NCBI GenBank assembly: GCA_963605425.1
Contig: CAVCUQ010000006.1
Location: 1-64,000 of the forward strand
Reading direction: 5' to 3'
Length of the DNA: 64,000 nt
Origin: JAEELC01 sp963605425
Lineage (GTDB): Bacteria; Bacillota_I; Bacilli_A; Acholeplasmatales; Anaeroplasmataceae
A program made the translations under genes and the position numbers. Within the stretch, counting starts at the first letter, position 1. Each line of letters begins with the position of its first letter. Positions 49,371 to 58,601 of this stretch are shown in pieces. A model generated the notes under the pieces. It searched no databases. It was not told the DNA's origin and was given only the letters and a program-made list of their open reading frames with translations.

Positions 49371-52300
49371 ATGAGTAAAGTCTATAACAAAAATAATAGA
49401 AAAAACAATATAATTAGACCTATTTCTTTAGCAGTTACATCATTAATTGCTGTTGGAACACTAGCTTCATGTAAGGCTAATTCTAATGTTTATAGCGCTA
49501 TTGATTCTAGTAGTGTTTATTCAAAAATTGGATCTTATAGTGTAACAAACAAAGAACTTTTTGATAGTATGGTTTGGAGTGGTGCTGATACTCTAAATAC
49601 ATATATTGAAAATGCTTTAGTTGAAAGCTATTATAATGATATTAAAGAAAATGTAGAAAATGGTGGAGATAAGCAAGCTTCTTATATCCAATCTCTAAGA
49701 GAATTACTTGTTGTAGCTGCTTATAGCGCGAGTGATTATTCTGCATACTTTGATATTAATAATAAAGATGAAGTAAACTATAACCCTGATGTATACAATA
49801 CTTCAACTCAAAAGGCTATTGATAATTTATACATCCAAGGTATTAATATTTCTAAGACTGACTTTGAAAAGTTAGTAGAAGTAAAGTCATGTGAAGATGA
49901 AACTTTAGCTGATTTAAGTTATGCTAATATGTCTAGCGGACAAAAAGAAGTTCTTAAACTTTATTATTCTGAACTTGCTAAAAAACAATATGCTTATAAA
50001 TGCTTAGAAGATGATATTAAGGATTATGAAGATGACAATAATGATTCGGATGTAGAATATACTGATGAAGATTATACTCATTATTATAAAGACAGTAAGA
50101 TTATTTCTAAGTATACTTCTGATATTTATAAAAAGAAGACAAGCGTAAATGGTATTATTTTACGTTTTGAATCTGAAGATGAAATTAATGCTACATACAA
50201 GGCATTTGGTGTTAAATTATATAGATCTAAATTATATTATATTCGTCAATATAACGTTACAAAGAATGGTACTAGCGGACATAACCTAACTGACGCTGAA
50301 TACAAAGATTGGTATGAGAACTTTGACTTTACTGATCAAGCAAATCAAGATAACTATCAAGTTTTAAGTGATAGAGCTGTTCTTGAATTATATATTCAAA
50401 TGTATAATTACATTTATACATATAAAGATGAATTACCTTATAGAAGCTATTTAGAGACACGTGTTGCAAACTCTACATATGCAAATAGAAGAAAAGTTAC
50501 TGAAGGTATTGTATCAGGTGATGATAATGATGCTAGCAAGTATGCTGATCAAATTGCAGAAGGTAAGAGCGTTGATGAATGTGTTATTGAAGATATAAAG
50601 GCTACACTTAAATGTGAAGACTATACTAGTACAATTAATCATAAAGCAAGTGATCTTGAAAAAATTAATTCTTCACTAACTAATTTATTATATGATACTA
50701 CTAAGGATTTAAAGTATTCTACAAGTGGTACATCAATTAGTGAAAAGTATTTTATGTGCTTTAAACTTGATACTGATGAATCAGAATTAAAAGATTCAGA
50801 AAATAACAGTTTAAAACTTTACTATAAAGCTGATGTAAATGGTGATAAAACACAAATTGATGAAAAAGGTAAAGAAGAAAAATGCGACTCTTCAGTAATC
50901 GACTGGGTACGTAGCGCTAAGGTAATTGAACAAGTCATTTCACTTTTAAAAGATGATGATATTACATCTACTTATATCAGTGAGAAGATAAATGATGCAA
51001 AGAGTGATGCAAAGATCTCTATTTATGATACTAATTTATCTATCGAATATGCTGTAAGTTATTCTGATTATTATTCTAAGACTAGCGGTAAGGCTAAGGA
51101 AGATGACATTGTTTGTAAAGTAGAATATGATGGTAATACTACATATATTAAGACAAGTGATTTATTTAATGAACTTGAAACAAATAATGGTGTAACTGAG
51201 GCTGTTGATATCTTAACTAAGAAGATTATTAAAGATACTGAAATCTATAAGAATACTGAAAAGAATGTAGATGACTACTATTCTACATTAAATAATGTAT
51301 TAACAAGCTTTGCAAATGATGGATTCTCAAGCTATGGTTATTCATCAAGCATTGGTAAGTATAACTTCATGATGGCATACTATCATAGTGCAAGTGTTGA
51401 TGTTATCATCAATGATATATACAGAGTAAACGCTGCTAGCAGCCAAATTCTAAATGATTATTCATCTGATACTGCTTTAATTGAATTATTAACTAAGTAT
51501 GCAAATCAAGCTTATAAGAATTCATTCACTATTTCAGCCACAAATTTAAAGGTTTATGTTGACTTTGATGAAGATAAGGTAGCTGACAAGATTGATTGGA
51601 ATACACTTAAATTTAAGAACACTGATGGCACTGAGCAAACTTATGCTGAACTTGCTAAAGAATTGATTAATCAATTCATTAAGTTATTACAAAATGGTTC
51701 AACTACTTATAAAGATGCATTATCTACATTAGTAGAGGAATATACAGCATCTAGTAGATTTACAACAGGTTATGATTTAACTCCTGATAGCGAGAATAAC
51801 TATTCTCCTGCTGAAAATGAAACTTACTGGGCTAAATTTAAGAGAGCTGGATTATGTGTTGAAACTAGTGACTATGATTCAGTAACAAATTCTACAAGTT
51901 TTGCAAGTGTTGAAACTACATTAAAGACTGAATTAAATGATATTTACAATCGTGATGAATTCATCATTAATTCTAAAGCTCAATCTGAATATCTTGATAC
52001 TAAACCATATGATAATGATGGTGAAGGTTTAAAGAATAATGAAGGTTATAATTTACTTGTAGTTACAAGTGCTACAGTAAATGCTTCTGCTAAGTTTGAA
52101 TCAACTGATGATGTAAATGGTGTTTATACTAATTTATATTATTACTATCATGAAAAATTATCTAAGATTGATAATTTATATAATGATAAAGATGAATTAA
52201 ATGCTAATCAAGTTAAGGCTTATATCCTAGAATATGCAGATAATTCTACATCTAAGACTATTCCAAGCGATATTAGTGATGCAATTACTAGTTTCTTAAG

Positions 52301-52607
52301 CCCTGTATATACTAAATATACTGGCACTGAAACTCAAAGAGAAATCTTAATTAGTTGGTGTGAATCTCAAACAAGTTCTAGTTTTGAATTTACTAATTCA
52401 TTAAATTCTGATAAGACTAAATATTATTATAAAGATGGTACTGTAGAAGATTATTCTACTCGTCTAACCAAGATTAGACAAATCAACAAAGACCAAGCTG
52501 ATTCATATTATAGTTTAAATAATTTTGATCAAAATGGTGGTACATCATCTGTTTATGATAATTGGTGGAGCGATTTAGCTTCATATATTGAAGGAAAGAA
52601 GAAGTAG
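49371..52607 (+). CDS. Giant PrsA/SurA-like lipoprotein
   Basis: 1078 residues with a lipoprotein signal ending LASC (Cys34; the N-terminus is long and basic). After the anchor, YSKIGSYSVTNKELFDSM is like the start of the SurA/PrsA N-terminal chaperone domain (VAKVGDxxITxxE). The rest is very rich in Asp, Ser, Tyr and Lys and mostly helical. A segment EGYNLLVVTSA near the C-terminus corresponds to the GYHILNVYSY segment of the downstream paralogue, so it may be a worn parvulin domain. It shares several blocks with that paralogue, including a YSDYYSKTSGKA/YSDYYSLTSNFD pair, so they arose by duplication. Likely an extracytoplasmic folding or secretion factor. Confidence 0.65.
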   Translation: MSKVYNKNNRKNNIIRPISLAVTSLIAVGTLASCKANSNVYSAIDSSSVYSKIGSYSVTNKELFDSMVWSGADTLNTYIENALVESYYNDIKENVENGGDKQASYIQSLRELLVVAAYSASDYSAYFDINNKDEVNYNPDVYNTSTQKAIDNLYIQGINISKTDFEKLVEVKSCEDETLADLSYANMSSGQKEVLKLYYSELAKKQYAYKCLEDDIKDYEDDNNDSDVEYTDEDYTHYYKDSKIISKYTSDIYKKKTSVNGIILRFESEDEINATYKAFGVKLYRSKLYYIRQYNVTKNGTSGHNLTDAEYKDWYENFDFTDQANQDNYQVLSDRAVLELYIQMYNYIYTYKDELPYRSYLETRVANSTYANRRKVTEGIVSGDDNDASKYADQIAEGKSVDECVIEDIKATLKCEDYTSTINHKASDLEKINSSLTNLLYDTTKDLKYSTSGTSISEKYFMCFKLDTDESELKDSENNSLKLYYKADVNGDKTQIDEKGKEEKCDSSVIDWVRSAKVIEQVISLLKDDDITSTYISEKINDAKSDAKISIYDTNLSIEYAVSYSDYYSKTSGKAKEDDIVCKVEYDGNTTYIKTSDLFNELETNNGVTEAVDILTKKIIKDTEIYKNTEKNVDDYYSTLNNVLTSFANDGFSSYGYSSSIGKYNFMMAYYHSASVDVIINDIYRVNAASSQILNDYSSDTALIELLTKYANQAYKNSFTISATNLKVYVDFDEDKVADKIDWNTLKFKNTDGTEQTYAELAKELINQFIKLLQNGSTTYKDALSTLVEEYTASSRFTTGYDLTPDSENNYSPAENETYWAKFKRAGLCVETSDYDSVTNSTSFASVETTLKTELNDIYNRDEFIINSKAQSEYLDTKPYDNDGEGLKNNEGYNLLVVTSATVNASAKFESTDDVNGVYTNLYYYYHEKLSKIDNLYNDKDELNANQVKAYILEYADNSTSKTIPSDISDAITSFLSPVYTKYTGTETQREILISWCESQTSSSFEFTNSLNSDKTKYYYKDGTVEDYSTRLTKIRQINKDQADSYYSLNNFDQNGGTSSVYDNWWSDLASYIEGKKK

Positions 52608-52618
52608 GAGGTAGTCGT

Positions 52619-55600
52619 ATGAAAAATATTAAAAAAATAACATTTGCAGCACTATCTCTTGCATCTGTAGTAGCTCTTGCATCTTGTAAGAGTTCAAGAA
52701 ATAGTAAAACTCCAACTGGTTCTTTAAATTTAACTAGTAATTATGCAACTATAAGTAGAAGTGATGTATCAGACATCTCTGTTACTTATAATGAAATGTA
52801 TAATAAGTATCGTCAAAACGGTTATGATACAGTTTTAAAAGAATTAAAGAAGGCTGTTGTTAGAAACTATATTAGTGATGCAACTTATGCTAAAAATTAT
52901 AAGTCATATAATACTAGTTTCTTATCAGCTGTTTATGGAACAAGTTCATTAGATAGTTTTAAAGATTTACTTGATTCTGAAAAAGAAGATTTAGAAGAAA
53001 AAGTTGATTCATTTAAGACTACTGAACTTTCAACATATGGTGTAACTATCACTGATGATGAAGTTAGTGCTTTAAAGAGTTTAATCTCTACAATTGCAAC
53101 TTTAGAAAAAGCTGATTTAGAAAAGGCTATTTCATTCCCTGAAACTATTATTACTAAATTGCAAGATCAATATAGTTATTCAGTAGCTTTAACTAACTAC
53201 GCTAGAGACTTTGTTTTAAATAACTATGAAAAAGAAAAAATCTATTCATATGATGATGATAAGGAAATAACTAACTCTTATCAAATCGATGATGAAGATA
53301 TTGAATCATCATTCAAGTCTACTTACTATAAGTATAATCAAACTAAAGCTATCGTTGTTAGATTTAAGAGCGAAGCTGAAGCTAAGAAGTTTAAAGCTAA
53401 GACTGATGAAAAGGTTGGTTATTCTTTAACTAGTGAAACTAGTGAAGAGAATGCTCAAAAATGGTATGCAACATTATATAATTTATACTATACAACTGAA
53501 ACAAATATCAGTGTAGAAAATCCTTTCGATAGTGAAAATGAAGAAAAGACTATATTCTATAGTGATGCAAATAACAGCCATTTATCAAGCAATTTCTCAT
53601 CAGACCTTGAAACATTCGTTTATGATGGTCTAAAAGATGGAGAATTTATTACACTTCCTCGTAATATTGATGGTCAATACTATTTAGTATATAGAAATAA
53701 AGTTAATTATTACTATGGTGATGGATCAGGTAATGATTGGGATCAAGTTAAGAATTTAACTTTAGAGGACTTACAAAATAAACTTGGTACAGACTTTGAT
53801 TACTATAAGTTAAAAAAATATGATGGAACCGAGGCTTCAACAGTTTCTGAATACATCAAATATAAATTAATTGATGGTAAGGCTAGCGAAACATTAGGTG
53901 ATACTTTAGTTACTAATATTTTAAAGCATAAGTCTGAAATTGAAATTTATGATCCAGTATATGAGAATAAATTCTACAATTCATATTCTGATTATTATTC
54001 ATTAACAAGCAATTTTGACAATGATAAGATCTTCAAAATTAAGGTTACATTAGATAATTTCACTTTAGGTGATGACTCAGATGATACTGAACTTGCTGAA
54101 TATTCTTATTCTGTAAGTGATTTCTTTGAATATCAAGATTCTATTCATGGTAGTGAATATGCAACTACATTACTTGAATATAAGTATTTATTAAATTCTG
54201 ACTTAACTAAGATTTTACTTGATAGTGAAAAAGATTCTTATAATGATTCTGCTAAATCTGTAGTTAACTCATTTAAGAAGAATAATACTGCTTATGACAA
54301 GTCAATGGGTCTTGCAAACTACATGGTATTAAGCTATGGTATAACATGTACTGATAGTGATGCTCAAAGTGTTTATGCTGAATACTTAAAGGCAAGCGAT
54401 TTAGTATCTAAGTTTAAAACTTATTATGGTTACTTTGTAACTGATACAGCTGGTGAACATGGTACTACATTTGTAGACGATAATAATTTATTTGCAAATT
54501 TAAAAAAGTTTGCAGATAGAACTAAGGATCAATATTATAAGATTTCTGCAAATCATATAATTATTCAAGTTTGTCCTGAAATTACAGGTACTACTGAAGA
54601 TCCTAGAAAGTATAGAGCCGAACTTGCTAAAAAGGATTCTGCCCTAGCTACAAAGTTTGATGAGGCTGTTGAAAGATTAACTAAGCTTATTACTAATGAA
54701 CTTTCCGTTATCTCTGATGAATCAGTTGACGCTATGGCTAAACTTGTTAAAACATTTAACAATGTAGGTTATACTTATAATCTTCAAACTAATGAATATA
54801 ACTATAACACATGGGAAGATTTCAAGAATGCTTATCCTGAATTCAACTTATATCTTCACTCAGAAGATTTAGGTGAAATCACTAAGTCTAGTGCTAGCAG
54901 TTATGTTGAGGAATTTAGAACTTATTTAACTGATTTAGTAGATAAGATTGAAAATGATGAAGCTCTTCAAGATAAGATTAATGATGACGATGAAGATGGT
55001 GTTTTAATTAACCCATATAGCAGTGAATTCAGCGATTTAGGTTATTGCTTAACAGAGTATGGTTACCATATTCTAAATGTATATTCATATACTGAACCTA
55101 CAAGCTGTAAGTTTGAATATTCATCTGATACTTCATCAAGTTCAAGTGACTATAAGAACTGGGAACACCAAAAGGTTACTATTGACGAAAAGAAGAGCGA
55201 TGATACTAGTGATGATATGATTGCTTATGCATCTGGTTATTCATCTGATGATTATGCATCTATCGAACAATTATTCATTTACTTCTATCAATCTAATTCT
55301 AGTGTAACAGGTTTAAAGTCAAGCATTTCAACTGCAGTTAGTACTTACTTTAGTGCTGTAAAGACTAGATATACAAATGGTTCATTCCAAAATTATAGAT
55401 TACTTCAACAAATCTATGGATTTGCAAACTATAAAGATGGTAATTTCACATCATTAAAGTTCTATAACCAAGATGGAAGTGTAAATACATCTAAATGGGA
55501 TACTTATTCTTATTATGTAACAAGTGTAAGAACAAGTGTTGATAGTTCTAAGGAATTAGAAGAAAGCGACCAATTCTATGGATGGTTTGACCTAGATTGG

Positions 55601-55648
55601 ACAAGCGATTTATCTAAGTGCGAAAACTATTATTATGATGAAGACTAA
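52619..55648 (+). CDS. Giant PrsA-like lipoprotein with degenerate parvulin domain
   Basis: 1009 residues, with a lipoprotein signal ending LASC (Cys23). It is a paralogue of the upstream protein (11 bp apart, AGGAGG before the start). Near residue 643 a parvulin-like start ISANHIIIQV appears. About 160 residues later EYGYHILNVYSY appears, matching the end of PpiC domains (VKTxxGYHIIKV), with DLGE and INPYSSEFSDLG between. The spacing is larger than in canonical parvulins and the usual catalytic Asp/Cys-His set is not clearly intact, so activity is uncertain. The flanking regions are Asp/Ser/Tyr-rich and helical. Likely a membrane-anchored foldase-like protein for exported or surface proteins, possibly including the giant repeat protein. 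Confidence 0.7.
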   Translation: MKNIKKITFAALSLASVVALASCKSSRNSKTPTGSLNLTSNYATISRSDVSDISVTYNEMYNKYRQNGYDTVLKELKKAVVRNYISDATYAKNYKSYNTSFLSAVYGTSSLDSFKDLLDSEKEDLEEKVDSFKTTELSTYGVTITDDEVSALKSLISTIATLEKADLEKAISFPETIITKLQDQYSYSVALTNYARDFVLNNYEKEKIYSYDDDKEITNSYQIDDEDIESSFKSTYYKYNQTKAIVVRFKSEAEAKKFKAKTDEKVGYSLTSETSEENAQKWYATLYNLYYTTETNISVENPFDSENEEKTIFYSDANNSHLSSNFSSDLETFVYDGLKDGEFITLPRNIDGQYYLVYRNKVNYYYGDGSGNDWDQVKNLTLEDLQNKLGTDFDYYKLKKYDGTEASTVSEYIKYKLIDGKASETLGDTLVTNILKHKSEIEIYDPVYENKFYNSYSDYYSLTSNFDNDKIFKIKVTLDNFTLGDDSDDTELAEYSYSVSDFFEYQDSIHGSEYATTLLEYKYLLNSDLTKILLDSEKDSYNDSAKSVVNSFKKNNTAYDKSMGLANYMVLSYGITCTDSDAQSVYAEYLKASDLVSKFKTYYGYFVTDTAGEHGTTFVDDNNLFANLKKFADRTKDQYYKISANHIIIQVCPEITGTTEDPRKYRAELAKKDSALATKFDEAVERLTKLITNELSVISDESVDAMAKLVKTFNNVGYTYNLQTNEYNYNTWEDFKNAYPEFNLYLHSEDLGEITKSSASSYVEEFRTYLTDLVDKIENDEALQDKINDDDEDGVLINPYSSEFSDLGYCLTEYGYHILNVYSYTEPTSCKFEYSSDTSSSSSDYKNWEHQKVTIDEKKSDDTSDDMIAYASGYSSDDYASIEQLFIYFYQSNSSVTGLKSSISTAVSTYFSAVKTRYTNGSFQNYRLLQQIYGFANYKDGNFTSLKFYNQDGSVNTSKWDTYSYYVTSVRTSVDSSKELEESDQFYGWFDLDWTSDLSKCENYYYDED

Positions 55649-55649
55649 T

Positions 55650-55680
55650 AAGGGGCCCTTAGGGGCTTCTTTTATTCTTT
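55650..55680 (+). terminator. Terminator after the giant lipoprotein genes
   Basis: AAGGGGCCC (55650-55658) pairs with GGGCTTCTT (55663-55671), using two G-U pairs, around a TTAG loop, followed by TTATTCTTT. It is the most GC-rich spot in the vicinity. Confidence 0.7.
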
Positions 55681-55691
55681 AAGGAGGTATT

Positions 55692-56477
55692 ATGAAGATA
55701 TTATCAATTGGATCTGGTTCTAAAGGTAATTCTACTTTCCTAGAAAGTAAAAATACTCGTCTTTTAATTGATTGCGGGCTTTCTAAGATTAAGGTGTCAT
55801 CACATATGGCTAAATATGGGCATGATTTAGAAAATTTAGATGGTATTCTTGTAACTCATGAACACTCTGACCATGTTAAAGGTATTCTTCCACTTTATAA
55901 CGCAACTATATGTCCTATTTATATAACAGAAGGAACCTTTAATGCATTAGATAAGAAAACACGTGATAAGATTGATTTAAATAGAGTTATATTTGTCAAA
56001 AGTAGGGATAGGTTTAAGATTAAAGATATCGAGATTGAAACTATTAAAGTTTCTCATGATGTAGCTGATCCGGTAGGTTTTATTTTTAATTTAGAAAACA
56101 AGAAATTTGTCTATATTACTGATACTGGTTATGTTAATGAATCATATATACCATTAATTAAGAATGCAGATTGTTATATATTTGAATCTAATCATGATCC
56201 GCTGCTTGAAATGAATTGCTCTAAACCTTACCATAAAATTCAAAGAGTATTATCAGATTTAGGACACTTATCTAATGAAGATAGTGCTTGTATTGCAAGT
56301 GAGGTTATTGGTGAAAATTGTAAGTATTTCTTCCTTGCCCATTTATCAGAAGAATGTAATACAGAAGAACTGGCTTTATCTACTTATCAAACTGTATTTA
56401 ACACTAGAGGAGTTACTTTAGGGAAGACTAAACTTATATGTTTATCACAAGAACCTAATAAGGAGTATGAAATATGA
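55692..56477 (+). CDS. walJ: MBL-fold hydrolase of the WalJ/YycJ family
   Basis: 261 residues. Metallo-beta-lactamase fold with the zinc motif VTHEHSDHVKG (HxHxDH), preceded by the family-typical IGSGSKGNSTFLES and LLIDCGLS. Further ligands are in KVSHDVADPVGF and the ITDTGY segment. In Bacillus the homologue YycJ/WalJ is a nuclease-like protein tied to cell-wall homeostasis and mismatch repair and often lies next to rlmH, as here: the rlmH start overlaps the stop by 4 bp. No walRK genes are in the window. AAGGAGG precedes the start. Confidence 0.9.
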   Translation: MKILSIGSGSKGNSTFLESKNTRLLIDCGLSKIKVSSHMAKYGHDLENLDGILVTHEHSDHVKGILPLYNATICPIYITEGTFNALDKKTRDKIDLNRVIFVKSRDRFKIKDIEIETIKVSHDVADPVGFIFNLENKKFVYITDTGYVNESYIPLIKNADCYIFESNHDPLLEMNCSKPYHKIQRVLSDLGHLSNEDSACIASEVIGENCKYFFLAHLSEECNTEELALSTYQTVFNTRGVTLGKTKLICLSQEPNKEYEI

Positions 56478-56953
56478 CAATTAGTATAATTTCAGTAGGA
56501 AAATTAAAAGAAAAATATTTACTTGATGGAATAGCTGAATATGCTAAAAGAATATCTAAGTATGCTCAAGTTAAAGAAATAGTACTGAAAGATGAACCTA
56601 TTCCTGAAAAGAGTAATAATACTCTAGATGAGGCTATTAAAATTAAAGAAGGAAAGAAGATTATTGAGGCTATTCCACAAAATTCTTATAAGATTGCCTT
56701 AGATTTAAAAGGAGCAATGCTTACAAGCCCGGAACTAGCTGATAAAATAAGAGATATTCAAACTTATAATAGTTCTCATATTGTCTTTATTATTGGTGGC
56801 TCTCTTGGATTATCTAAAGAAGTAATAGATACATGTGACTATAAATTATGCTTTTCGAAGATGACTTTTCCACATCAATTAATGAAATTAATTCTTCTTG
56901 AGCAAATCTATAGAGCATTTAAAATTAATAATAATGAAACTTATCACAAATAA
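56474..56953 (+). CDS. rlmH: 23S rRNA pseudouridine-1915 N3-methyltransferase RlmH
   Basis: 159 residues, full length. RlmH is a SPOUT methyltransferase that modifies pseudouridine 1915 of 23S rRNA. The start ISIISVGKLKEKYLLDGIAE, the SAM-binding knot FIIGGSLGLSKEV and the C-terminal SKMTFPHQLMKLILLEQIYR, continuing AFKINNNETYHK, are all diagnostic. It overlaps walJ by 4 bp. No clear terminator follows before the uxaB promoter. Confidence 0.97.
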   Translation: MTISIISVGKLKEKYLLDGIAEYAKRISKYAQVKEIVLKDEPIPEKSNNTLDEAIKIKEGKKIIEAIPQNSYKIALDLKGAMLTSPELADKIRDIQTYNSSHIVFIIGGSLGLSKEVIDTCDYKLCFSKMTFPHQLMKLILLEQIYRAFKINNNETYHK

Positions 56954-56974
56954 GTTAAATTGTGTAAATTTTAC

Positions 56975-57035
56975 CACTATTATTGATAATGTAAAATTGA
57001 CTAAATATTGCAATAGTGATATTATTTAAATAGTG
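56975..57035. promoter_or_regulatory. Promoter and repeated AATAGTG motif upstream of uxaB
   Basis: TTGACT (56997-57002), 17 bp, TATTAT (57020-57025) forms a good promoter. AATAGTG occurs at 57012-57018 and 57029-57035, and its complement CACTATT at 56975-56981. The copies flank or overlap the promoter, so they may be binding sites of a uronate-responsive regulator. The promoter is better supported than the operator idea. Confidence 0.55.
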
Positions 57036-57096
57036 CCAAAGATTAAAAATTTTTGTTTTAGTCGTTTGACTTTGATTTATATTTTTGGAGGAAAAT

Positions 57097-58584
57097 ATGG
57101 AAAACTTAAATCAAAATTTATATGAAAAAATTTCTGGAAAGAAAAGAGTAAATCGTCCAGTAAAGGTGCTTCAATTTGGTGAAGGTAACTTCTTAAGAGC
57201 ATTCTGCGATTGGATTATTAATACAATGAATAACAAGGGTGTATTCAATGGTAATGTAGCTGTTGTACAACCTATGCCTTTCGGTAGAGTTAAAGATATG
57301 AAGGAACAAGATGGTCTTTATACTTTATACTTACAAGGTAAGCAAGATGGACAAAAGGTTAGAACTCATGAAATCATTGATTGTATTTCTGATCTAATCG
57401 ATCCATTCACTGAGTATAGCAAATATTTAGACTATGCTAAGTCAAGCGACTTACAATTCATTATTTCAAATACTACTGAAGCTGGTATCGCTTATGATGA
57501 AACTGATACTGACTTCACAACTACTCCTAAGTCATACCCAGGTAAATTACTTGCTTTCTTAAAGGCTAGATATGATCATTTCAATGGTTCTAAGGAAGCT
57601 GGTCTTTATATTTTACCTTGCGAACTTATCGACCATAATGGTTCAACTTTAAAAGAAGTTGTTGTAAAACTAGCTCATACTTGTGGTTATGATGAAAAGT
57701 TTATTTCTTGGATTACTGAAGCTAATAAGTTCTATAACACATTAGTTGACCGTATCGTTCCAGGATACCCAAGAGACAATGCTAAGGAATGTGAAGCTGA
57801 ACTTGGTTATGTTGACAACTCAATGGTTGTTGGTGAAATCTTCCACTTATGGTGCATTGATGGAGACGATATTAAGGCTCTTGAAGAAGTATTCCCAGCT
57901 CCTAAGGCAGGATTAAACGTATTATACGTTGATTCAATCGTACCTTATAAGCAAAGAAAAGTTAAGATCTTAAATGGTACTCACACAGTTATCGTTCCAG
58001 TTGCTTACTTAGCTGGTATTGATTCTGTAGCTGAAACTATGGCTGATCCTCAACTTGGTAAATATGCTAGAGACTTCATGTTCGATGAGGTTATTCCTAC
58101 TATCAATATTCCTCATGATCAAATGGTTGCATATGCAAACTCAGTTATTGAACGTTATGAAAACCCATTCGTTCACCATCTATTAATGTCAATTGCTTTA
58201 AATTCAGTAACTAAGTTTAAAACTCGTGACTTACCTACAATTTTACAATCAATCGAAGCTCATAACTTCCCTAAGCATGCTTTATTCTCACTTGCAGCTT
58301 TAATTGCCTTCTATAAGGGTGAAAGAGTTGTAAATGGTGTTAAGGAAGATATCAAATTGCAAGATGATCAATGGGCTCTAGACTTCTTCAAAGAAGAATG
58401 GGCTGGCTTCGATGGTTCTAAAGAAGCTTGTGCTAAGATTGTTCATGACTTCTTAGGTCTTGAAAAGCATTGGGAACTTGACTTAAACAAAGTTGAAGGT
58501 GTTAGCGAATATGTAACTAACGCTCTATATGAAATTGAAACAAATGGTATGCGTAAAGCAATCGAAAACGTTGTTGAAAAATAA
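57097..58584 (+). CDS. uxaB: Tagaturonate reductase
   Basis: 495 residues from ATG 57097, chosen because GGAGG ends 5 bp upstream. A polyol dehydrogenase of the mannitol dehydrogenase superfamily, it reduces tagaturonate to altronate with NADH. VKVLQFGEGNFLRAFCDW is the NAD-binding start typical of UxaB, and VKILNGTHTVIVPVAYLAG holds the catalytic Lys/Asn/His region (KxxxxNxxH). It is the first gene of the uxaBAC operon and the second step of galacturonate breakdown. It should act on galacturonate released by the GH28 enzyme encoded upstream in the window. Confidence 0.93.
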   Translation: MENLNQNLYEKISGKKRVNRPVKVLQFGEGNFLRAFCDWIINTMNNKGVFNGNVAVVQPMPFGRVKDMKEQDGLYTLYLQGKQDGQKVRTHEIIDCISDLIDPFTEYSKYLDYAKSSDLQFIISNTTEAGIAYDETDTDFTTTPKSYPGKLLAFLKARYDHFNGSKEAGLYILPCELIDHNGSTLKEVVVKLAHTCGYDEKFISWITEANKFYNTLVDRIVPGYPRDNAKECEAELGYVDNSMVVGEIFHLWCIDGDDIKALEEVFPAPKAGLNVLYVDSIVPYKQRKVKILNGTHTVIVPVAYLAGIDSVAETMADPQLGKYARDFMFDEVIPTINIPHDQMVAYANSVIERYENPFVHHLLMSIALNSVTKFKTRDLPTILQSIEAHNFPKHALFSLAALIAFYKGERVVNGVKEDIKLQDDQWALDFFKEEWAGFDGSKEACAKIVHDFLGLEKHWELDLNKVEGVSEYVTNALYEIETNGMRKAIENVVEK

Positions 58585-58601
58585 TTAAAGGAAGTATTAA
58601 A

